Origin: Proteles cristata cristata
Taxonomy: Eukaryota; Chordata; Mammalia; Carnivora; Hyaenidae
Direction: 5' to 3'
DNA: 64,000 bases
Assembly: GCA_017311185.1 (NCBI GenBank)
Contig: JAESUZ010002594.1
Location: 1,394,472-1,458,471 of the forward strand
The stretch's first letter is position 1; each line of letters begins with the position of its first letter. The notes below the pieces were generated by a model. It was not told the origin of the DNA and did no database searches. It saw only the letters and a list, made by a program, of their open reading frames with translations. The position numbers and the translations under genes were made by a program. This document shows positions 56,343-64,000 of the stretch, piece by piece.

Positions 56343-56550
56343 GGGGCGCCTTGGTGGCTCAACTGGTTAAACGTCCAACTTTGACTCAGGTCATGATCTC
56401 ACGACTCATGGGTTTGAGCCCCAGGTCCCACTCTGTGCTGACAGCTCAGAGCCTGGAGCCTGCTTCGGATTCTGTGTCTCCCTCTCTCTCTGCCCCTTCC
56501 CACCTTGCACTCTGTCTCTCTCTCTCAAAAAAAGTAAGTATTAAAAGAAA
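56343..56550 (+). mobile_element. CAN SINE
   Basis: GGGGCGCCTTGGTGGCTCAAC; inserted at the MIR edge. Confidence 0.91.
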
Positions 56551-56611
56551 TTAAATACAGGGATTCTGGCTCCAAAGTCTACATTCTTAATCACTACCGA
56601 TTTTTTTTTCT

Positions 56612-56839
56612 TTTTTCTTTTTTTTTAGTTTTACTTTAGAGAGAAAGAAAGTACAAGCTGGGGAAAGAGGCAGAGGGAGGGAGGGAGAGAGAGGAAGAGG
56701 TGTGGGGGGTGGGAGAGAATCCCAAGCTGGTTCCATGCCCATCTCAGAGTCCAACACAGGGCTTGATCCCACGAGAGATCATGACCTGAGTCAAAATCAA
56801 GAAGCAGACACTTAGTCGACTGAGCCACGCAGGCACCCC
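56612..56839 (-). mobile_element. Older CAN SINE
   Basis: TTTTAGTTTTACTTTAGAGAG...GAGCCACGCAGGCACCCC; flanks AATCACTACCGATTT / AATCATTACCTATTT. Confidence 0.88.
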
Positions 56840-57439
56840 AATCATTACCTATTTCTATTTGTGTCTCAGACCAGGACATAGCTTTGGCTGGAGGAACAGT
56901 GGGAGAATAGGCAAAGATGACAAATTCTGAGGTTTACTATATACTGAGCTAAGAAAGTTTTTTGTTTTTTTTTTTTTTTGAGCTAAGAAAGTTTTAACCT
57001 TCATTATGTGGCTAACAAGTATCATGAAGTTTATATAAAGAAGTGTGTTTTAGAAAAAACTGCAGGTCATTTTATTGTTAGAAATAATAAAATGAGCTAA
57101 TAACAGCAAGGAAGCAACTAGACAAATCTATAAGGTGAGATATTCTGCAGGCAACTGGCCCAGTGTCATGAACAAATCAGCGACATAAAATGTAGTGGAG
57201 AGATTAAGGGACTCAAGGGACAAAATAATCTGATATAATTAATCTGTGTTCCTGAACTGCACAGAGGTTTGGACTAATCATTTGTAAATGACATTTCTGG
57301 ATCAACTAAAGAAATCTGAATATGGTCTGGGATTAGATAAAATGAAAATTTACTAAAATGGAAATTAAAAAAACAACCATTATCTGCTCAATACCTAGAA
57401 GGCTATGGAGGAAATAAAAACTCTGATAATTAAAACTTT

Positions 57440-57645
57440 TATTTTTTTATTTATTTCTGAGAGAGACAAACAGTGTGAGCAGGAGACAGTCAGGGAGAGA
57501 GGGAGATACAGAATCTGAAGCAGGCTCCAGGCTCTGAGCTAGCTGTCAGCACAGAGCCCGATGTGGGGCTCAAACCCATGAACCGTGAGCTCATGACCTG
57601 AGCCGAAGCTGAACACTTAATGGACTGAGCCACCCAGGTGCCCCC
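57440..57645 (-). mobile_element. CAN SINE
   Basis: TTTATTTTTTTATTTATTTCTG...GCCACCCAGGTGCCCC. Confidence 0.92.
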
Positions 57646-57904
57646 CACCCTTTTCTTTTAGCATTTTAAAACTTTTTTAAAATAAAGAGTCAATGTCTTA
57701 AAAAAAAAACGTAATTACAGTGATTTCATGTTAGAAAAAAATCCGTGAAAGAGATTAGAAAGAATATGGAATTCAGTTTTAACAGTATTAATCTCTATAT
57801 TCTTTTTGTTTGCCTGTATTCTAATTTTCTATAATACGTATTTGCTGCTTCCAAAATAACAGGTTATATGGAAACAGAATCATCTTGGCCCAGAAAATTT
57901 AACT

Positions 57905-58135
57905 CTTTGTCCTGAAGTAATCTGCATTTTGGCCTGGACCTCTGCTCTGAACTGCAGACTCAAATACCCAACTGCCTCCCCCATGCCTCCTCCTGCATGT
58001 CTAAGTCACAGCTCAGACTCAACATGTGACCTTCCAATCTCCTCTCCTCCCATGCTCTTCTCCATCCTAGTAAAAGGTGTTTCTTCTGGTGGCTTTTTTC
58101 AGCCAAAAATCTTGAGTCACCTTTGACTTCACTTT
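57905..58135 (+). mobile_element. LINE2 (L2) fragment
   Basis: CACAGCTCAGACTCAACATG, CAATCTCCTCTCCTCCCATG and AAAATCTTGAGTCACCTTTG follow the L2 ORF2 3' part. Confidence 0.6.
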
Positions 58136-58139
58136 CTCT

Positions 58140-58602
58140 CTTTTTAAAAATATTTTATTTATGGGGCGCCTGGGTGGCTTAGTCGGTTAAGCGTCCGACT
58201 TCTGCTTAGGTCATGATCTCGCGGTTCGTGGGTTCGAGCCCCGTGTCGGGCTCTGTGCTGACTGCCATCTCAGAGCCTGGAGCCTGTTTCAGTCTGTGAC
58301 TCCCTCTCTCTCTGACCCTCCCCTGCTCACGCTGTCTCTCTCTCTTCCTAGAAATAAATAAAACATTAAAAAAAAAAGGTAAAAAAATGTTTTATTTTTT
58401 GAGAGAGAGACAGAGCACACGCTCCCAACACGAGACGTGGCAGGAGGGGAGGGACTGAGAGAGACGGAGAGAGAATCCCCAGTGGGCTCCACGCTGTCAG
58501 CGGAGAACCCCATGAGGGGCCCAATCCCACAAACCTGTGAGCTCATGACCTGAGCCAAAATTAAAAGCTGGATGCTTAGCTGACTGAGCCACCCAGGCTC
58601 CC
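58140..58602 (-). mobile_element. CAN SINE with an opposite-strand SINE in its tail
   Basis: The host minus-strand SINE ends GAGCCACCCAGGCTCCCC (58602); its T-rich tail (58140-58162) is separated by a plus-strand SINE at 58163-58378. Confidence 0.9.
58163..58378 (+). mobile_element. CAN SINE, young
   Basis: Near-consensus head GGGGCGCCTGGGTGGCTTAG; placed in the tail of a minus-strand SINE, making a tail-to-tail pair. Confidence 0.94.
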
Positions 58603-58639
58603 CTCTTTTCTTCTTTCATGTTCCACATCCAAACTCACA

Positions 58640-59940
58640 ATGTGGATCTCATTAATGCTACCTTCAGGAAGTTACAAATGTGGAAAGGGGGAAGATTAGA
58701 ATAAACCCTGCTGTGTTGGGACTGTACCTGGAGTCTTGGTATAAACCTCATAGTTATACACAGAAATACACAAGGAAGAAATGCCTGGTATACGTGTGTG
58801 TATACCTTCAGGAAGTTACAAATGTGGAAAGGGGGAAGATTAGAATAAACCCTGCTGTGTTGGGACTGTACCTGGAGTCTTGGTATAAACCTCATAGTTA
58901 TACACAGAAATACACAAGGAAGAAATGCCTGGTATACGTGTGTGTATACATACAACTATTTCCTAAATCTTTACACTGAAAGGCCTAGAAGTGATAATAT
59001 CCCAATATCTAATATCTGGATCTTGGTTTCAAAGGGCTTCTTGGAGAACTGGCTGACTGCAGGCCAGGAAAGAAGGTACAAGAGCTTGGAACATCTTGAA
59101 CTACAAAGTAAAAAAGTACCCAAAGAATGATGTCAAAATGACACACCCACTACCTTTGAGGGGTTCCCACTGGCCAAATCTATGGAACAGGTAAGGGTCA
59201 ATATCAGTAATAGTGAAAGATTAAAACCACTGAATAAAACAGCCATCTGTGAATACATACTGATGTAAGTAATTAAATAAACAAACAGGTAAAGGGGGAA
59301 AGCCCTGCCTTATAATCGATCAAATGCCAATTAATAAATATATAAGGAATGATGGCATTTAAAAAACAGCACTTTACAACCATCACAGTAAGAACTGACT
59401 CAAGTAACAATAATCAATGGACGCTAAAGCTAGAGAGAGAAGATAATGCAGAACAGGAGATGTATAAAGGCTCAAACTACTTCCCCACAAAATACTCACT
59501 TTACAATAGAGAAACCTTACAGGCAAAAACCATCTTAACCAAGTGACAGAAGTTAACACACTATTAACAGGGCAGATCAACATTACATTCCTCCAAAGAG
59601 AATGAGTTAAGAACACAGCATCATTTCTGCAGTATGTTTGTCCAAAACTGCATAACCTGACTAATAATAAGGAAACATCAAACACAAATTTATGGATAGT
59701 TTACAAGTTACTGGTCCATATCCTTCATAAATGGCAAGGTCATGAAAGATAAGTAAAGACTGTTCGGACTGAAGAAAAATAAGGAGACACGTGTAGACTA
59801 ACTGCTACACATGACCCTGGCCCTTTAAAGACCATGACTGGGGTAACTGGCAAAGTTCAACCACAGTCTGTGGCGTCCATGGCAGTAATGCATCAGTTTC
59901 ATTGCCCGATCCTGGTGATTCTGCAGATGCCGCACAACAA
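58640..59940 (+). mobile_element. Old L1M-type 3' region
   Basis: GGTTCCCACTGGCCAAATC, GTCAGAATTTT-like and ATTTATGGATAGTTTACAAG...AAATGGCAAGGTCATGAAAG, ending near CACATGACCCTGG, follow the layout of old L1M 3' UTRs. It contains the 144-bp duplication. Confidence 0.6.
58659..58946. repeat. Exact tandem duplication, two units of 144 bp
   Basis: Unit 1 is 58659-58802 and unit 2 is 58803-58946. By eye I see no difference between them. Each starts TACCTTCAGGAAGTTACAAA and ends ACGTGTGTGTA. The duplication lies within an old L1-like repeat. Confidence 0.95.
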
Positions 59941-59944
59941 TCGT

Positions 59945-60135
59945 GATGTACTGAACTGCACCTCCCCAAGATGCGAATGGTGAAGTCCTGAACCCCAGCG
60001 GGGGAGGTGGTCATTAAGGTTAAATGAGGTCATAAAGGTGGGGCTTTATAGGAAGAGAAGAATGTTTCTATAGCAAGAGACACCAGAGAGCCCTCCTACC
60101 CCAACACCATGCCCACCATGTGAGGACAGTAAGAA
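59945..60135 (+). mobile_element. MLT1-type LTR fragment
   Basis: GTACTGAACTGCACCTCCCC, GTGAAGTCCTGAACCCC, TTAAATGAGGTCATAAAGG and AGACACCAGAGAGCCCTCC match the 5' half of MLT1-class LTRs. Confidence 0.75.
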
Positions 60136-60300
60136 GGGAGTATTCAATAGGGCATCATGGCTGCCTTATACTCTCAAACAGTTCAGCAAAAAAAAAAGTG
60201 TGTGTATATGGAGAGGGCAATAAGAGATAGAGAAATGTTATTACTAGGGAATTCAGGTGGTCTTTGCATTGTATCCCAACTTTAACTTTGAAAGTATTTA

Positions 60301-60550
60301 TTTATTTATTTATTATGTTATTCATTCACTCATTCATTCATTCATTCATTCATTCATTTCTGAGAGAAAGAGAGACAGTGCGAGAAGGGGAGGGTCAGAG
60401 AAAGAGGGAGACACAGAGTCCGAAACAGGCTCCAGGCTCTGAGCTGGCTGTCAGCCCAGAGCCTGACGCAGGGCTTGAACCCATGAACCGTGAGATCATG
60501 ACCTGAGCCAAAGTCAGCTGCTTAACCAACTGAGCTCCCCAGGCGCCCCA
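60301..60550 (-). mobile_element. CAN SINE with (ATTC)n tail
   Basis: Exact 18-bp target TAACTTTGAAAGTATTTA at 60283-60300 and 60551-60568. The tail carries (ATTC)n at about 60326-60358. Confidence 0.95.
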
Positions 60551-60589
60551 TAACTTTGAAAGTATTTAAAACAAATTTTAAAAAATTCA

Positions 60590-61335
60590 TAGACTCCAAC
60601 TACTACTTAACATTTGTTGGTCTAAGCCATAACCATCTTCTGCCTGAATTACCATAGCAGACTCCTAACCGGCCTCCCTGCTCCTACCTTTGCCTCACTT
60701 CAGTCTAACCTCAAGTCAGAAGAGTGTTCCTTTTAAAATACAAACCTGATCATATTACCCCACTATTTAAATCCCTCCCAAAATGGTTCCCCTCCTTAAA
60801 GATCAAAATCCTTACAAAGGCTTCTAAGTCCTAAACAATCTGACACCACATTATTTCTGATCCTCTGTCCTGACCACCATTCATTCCATTCTAGCCACCT
60901 CACTGAATAAGGCCTATGGCACACCTGACCTATAGAGGGTCACACCTGCTTGCTCTCTCCGTTTGGCACGTTCTTCTCCCATACAGTCTCACGGCTTAGT
61001 CTCTCATTCTGTTTTTTCCCCCTCTCATTGCCTTTAAATTTTTGCCTAATGTCACTCTGTCAGTGGCTTCCTGGACTTCCCTGAACAGGAAAACTGTAAC
61101 CTCAAACACCAGCACTCTGTATCACCTCTCCTCGTTTTATTTTCTCCAAACCACATAATTTCCCAACATACTATAATTTGATTAATTTTTTTGTCTGAGA
61201 ATATAAGACAAATGAGAATATAAGCCTCCTGAAAGCAAGGATTTTTGCCTATTCCTGAATTCTCAGCCCCGTAGGACGAGGCCTAACACGTAGTAGGCTT
61301 TCAGTAACTTTTTCCTGAATGAATAAATTAGAAAG
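60590..61335 (+). mobile_element. LINE2 (L2) 3' fragment
   Basis: CAGACTCCTAACCGGCCTCC, TTTTAAAATACAAACCTGATC, AAGGCTTCTAAGTCCTAAAC, TTGGCACGTTCTTCTCCC and the terminal TAGTAGGCTTTCAGTAAC...GAATGAATAAA give a complete L2 3' end. Confidence 0.82.
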
Positions 61336-61692
61336 AAAGAGAAGGAAATACAAAGAAGAAAAGGAATGAAAAATGAGTAGCCTTCTATTCGGTTTTGTGG
61401 ACAGTCCCTAAGGGCAGCTGGCTTCTCTGTAACTCTGTAGGATAGACAGGGGCTACACTTCATTTAAGGTACAGGTTAGGTATATTCTAGGGGCTGACAC
61501 AGAAGTTCATCTAGATATAAAATCAGTGTTCTCACAACAGCAATTCCTTAACTGTCTACAAACTATGAACTCAATCCTTATTTTATCTTTATGAAGAAGG
61601 GGAAAGAGACGGACAATAGGAAAAGAAAGACCACTGATTCAAGTACCTTCGAAATAAATCTCCCACCCTGGTGGCAGGAGGATTAAATTATT

Positions 61693-61855
61693 TTTAAGTT
61701 TGTTTATTTATTTTGAGAGAGAGACAGAGAGAGGCAAAAACAGAGAATCTCAAGCAGGCTCTGCACAGTCAGCATAAAGCCTGAGGCAGGGCTTTGAACT
61801 CACAAACCTGAGCTGAAGTTGGATGCTTAATCAACTGAGCCACCCAGGTTCTCCT
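61693..61855 (-). mobile_element. CAN SINE, partly deleted
   Basis: AGTTTGTTTATTTATTTTGAG...AGCCACCCAGGTTCTCC; lacks the ATGACC segment. Confidence 0.85.
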
Positions 61856-62132
61856 TAGATGATTTTTAACTTGAGTTAATATTAATATTTTATGTCTGCC
61901 CCACTTGTTCCAAAAATAGGTTAAGGAAACTGATGTAAAAAAGAGTGTTTTCAACCTGCGTGGTCTTTCCAGTACAGAGAATAAGAACTAGGGCTGAGTC
62001 AGAAGACCTGAATGGTGACCTTTGCAAAGGACTGATTTTCATTAGTTTTGGTCTGACTTCATTTGTAAACTGAGGATGTTGGGAAAGGAGAAACAAAAAA
62101 GAAGAAAGGGCTACATGAACAAAAACATTCTT

Positions 62133-62360
62133 TCTTTCTTTTTTTTTTTTAATGTTTTATTTATTTCTAGGAGAGAGAGAGAGAGACAGCGTGAGCAGGG
62201 GAGGGTCAGAGAGAGAGGGAGATACAGACTCTGAAATAGGCTCCAGGCTCTGAGCCGGCAGTCAGTACAGAGCCCGATGCGGGGCTCGAACCCACGAACC
62301 GTGAGATCATGACCTAAGCGAAAGTCGGACGCTTAACCAACTAAGCCACCCAGGCGCCCC
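62133..62360 (-). mobile_element. CAN SINE (SINEC_Fc type), young
   Basis: Near-consensus; ACAAAAACATT on both sides. Confidence 0.94.
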
Positions 62361-62780
62361 TACAAAAACATTACTTCTAATTGTAGAAAAAGTAGAAGCC
62401 CTCTAGAGAATCAAAGTAAATACTTTGTAAAGGTGCATCCACAGCATGGGGTTGATAAGGAGGCATCTGTAAATAACACAGGTGATGCTTGTGTTAGAGT
62501 TAAGGAAAAACACAGGAGAGAAAAATGTACTTATACCACAAAGATGGAGGATTATTTTTAAATTTTTCTATAATGGTTATATGATCTTTTTATTAAAAAA
62601 TGAAAGCATACACAGTAACTGACTTACACTGGATTGTCTATAATTACCCTCTGGTTTTAACATCTATAACTTAAAAAAATATATACTTGTAAGGATATTT
62701 AGTACAAATAATCACAGTACCACACAAATATTTAAAGAAAAGAAAATCACATCATTTTGCAAAGAATCCAGATAAATCCT

Positions 62781-62995
62781 GGGGTGCCTGGATGGCTCAG
62801 TAGGTTAAATGCCTGACTCTTGATTTTTAGCTCATCTCACGGTTTGTGAGTTAGAGCCCCAAGTTGAGCTCTGTGCTGACAGCACGGAGCCTGCTTGGGA
62901 TTCTCTTTCTCCTTCCTTCTCTGCCCCTCCCTGGCACATATGTGTGCACTCGCGCTCTCTCGCTCTCTCTCTCAAAAATAAGTAAACATTAAAAA
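62781..62995 (+). mobile_element. CAN SINE
   Basis: GGGGTGCCTGGATGGCTCAG...CAAAAATAAGTAAACATT. Confidence 0.9.
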
Positions 62996-63366
62996 AGAGA
63001 GAAATATTTTAAAATATAAATCCTCCAACCTCCTTAAAATCACTTGGTTGATCTGTTGAGAGTTAACAAGAAAAGAATACTCACTCGAAAAAGCATCAAG
63101 GTGGTAGAGGGAACATGAACTCCAGAGAAAACCCACCACTGTGTACGGACAATCACCTGTCATCAACAATGGGCACAAGGAGAGTGAGAGGGCACGATTC
63201 CATCAGGATGTGTGGTCACCTATGTGTAGGGCTGAGCCAAGAACTAGCTTTTGTAAAATGAATGCATTCAAACCATTTCTCAGACCTTTTTAAAAAGCTA
63301 AAATACCATTTTCTTTCTCTTTTATGAACTTAAAATAAGTGCTGTACTGTTTAGAAGTCAGACCTG

Positions 63367-63597
63367 AGGCGCCTGGGTGGCTCAGTCGGTTGAGCGTCTG
63401 ACTTCAGCACAGGTCACGAACTCACGGTTCGTGGAGTCAAGCCCCACATCGGGCTCTGTGCTAACAGGTAGCTCAGAGCCTGGAGCCTGCTTCAGATTCT
63501 GTGTCTCCCTCTCTCTCTGACCTTCCCATGCTCATGCTGTCTCTCTCTCTCTCAGAAATTAAAAAAAAAATTTTTTTTAAACATTAAAAAAAAAAAA
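63367..63597 (+). mobile_element. CAN SINE
   Basis: GGCGCCTGGGTGGCTCAGTCGG; target AGAAGTCAGACCTG at 63353-63366 and 63599-63612. Confidence 0.94.
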
Positions 63598-63608
63598 TAG
63601 AAGTCAGA

Positions 63609-63782
63609 CCTGGGTGGCTCAGTGGGTTGAGTTCCTAACTCTCGATTTTGGCTCATGGAATCGAGCCCAGCATTGGGCTTTGCTTTGCGCTGAGCACAGA
63701 GCCTGCTTGAGATATTCTCTCATGAGTTCCAGCCCTACGTTGGGTGTGGAGTTTACTTAAAAAAAAAAAAAAAAAAAAAAAA
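63609..63782 (+). mobile_element. Two older CAN SINE parts with long A tail
   Basis: GGGTGGCTCAGTGGGTTGAG... then a second partial phrase GAGTTCCAGCCCTACGTTGG, ending in about 24 A residues. Confidence 0.78.
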
Positions 63783-63784
63783 GA

Positions 63785-63998
63785 GGGGCACCTGAGTGCC
63801 TCAGTCGGTTAAGCATCTGACTTTAGCTCAGGTCATGAGCTCAGGTTTGTGAGTTGGAGCCCCACATCAGGCTCTGTGGTGACCACTGAGAGCCTGGGGC
63901 CTGCTTCAGATTCTGTCTCTGTCTCTGTCTCTTTCTACCCCTCTGCTCAGACTCTCTCTCTCTCTCTCTCAAGAATAAACATTAAAAAATTTTTAAGA
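63785..63998 (+). mobile_element. CAN SINE at window edge
   Basis: GGGGCACCTGAGTGCCTCAG...AAGAATAAACATTAAAAA. Confidence 0.9.
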
Positions 63999-64000
63999 AA

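Noticed and set aside
58659..58946. CRISPR-like repeat array
   Set aside because: Only two direct units with no spacers, in mammalian repeat DNA.
58635..58979. Repeated protein-like frames on both strands
   Set aside because: They arise from the 144-bp DNA duplication (a multiple of three) and have no coding support.

Overview
This window is mammalian nuclear DNA from a carnivore, almost certainly a felid. The evidence is about 75-80 copies of a tRNA-Lys-derived CAN SINE whose head (GGGGCGCCTGGGTGGCTTAG) and body (GGCTCTGTGCTGACTGCCAG) are the feline SINEC_Fc form, together with carnivore-type L1 3' ends and older mammalian repeats (L2, MIR, MLT1, Tigger). There are no bacterial-type genes, operons or CRISPR arrays.

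The only protein-coding gene I can support is RPRD2 (regulation of nuclear pre-mRNA domain-containing 2, also called KIAA0460 or REAF), transcribed on the minus strand. Ten coding exons join in frame with canonical GT-AG junctions. They encode 1,394 complete codons: most of the CTD-interacting domain (CID), a 26-codon cassette exon, the coiled-coil region and the long Ser/Pro-rich C-terminal tail, ending in PPRY and TGA. The first-coded part (roughly 70 residues in the human protein, from memory) and the promoter lie beyond base 64000.

Layout. 1-2180: unique sequence downstream of the gene. 2185-6051: probable 3' UTR, with a distal AATAAA followed by a GU-rich stretch. 6052-8828: terminal coding exon. 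8829-52129: introns and the nine internal coding exons seen here, including introns of 18.6 kb and 11.3 kb filled with SINEs and L1 fragments. 52130-64000: intron toward the 5' exons, also repeat-rich (L2, old L1, MLT1, MIR). The first 10.3 kb contains no recognisable SINE, whereas the rest carries about one per 0.7 kb on both strands.

I did not find a previously undescribed gene system. The items worth a second look are an exact 144-bp tandem duplication (58659-58946), two SINEs inserted at the same target site with three target-site copies (24164-24649), a head-to-head SINE hairpin (13036-13186), the weak-acceptor cassette exon (39698-39775), a young SINE about 100 bases from a splice donor (51688-51903), a Tigger-type DNA transposon with clear ends carrying two SINEs (46593-47402), and a GC-richer unique block deep in the large intron (19540-20330). 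All family names come from my recognition of the sequence; no search was run.
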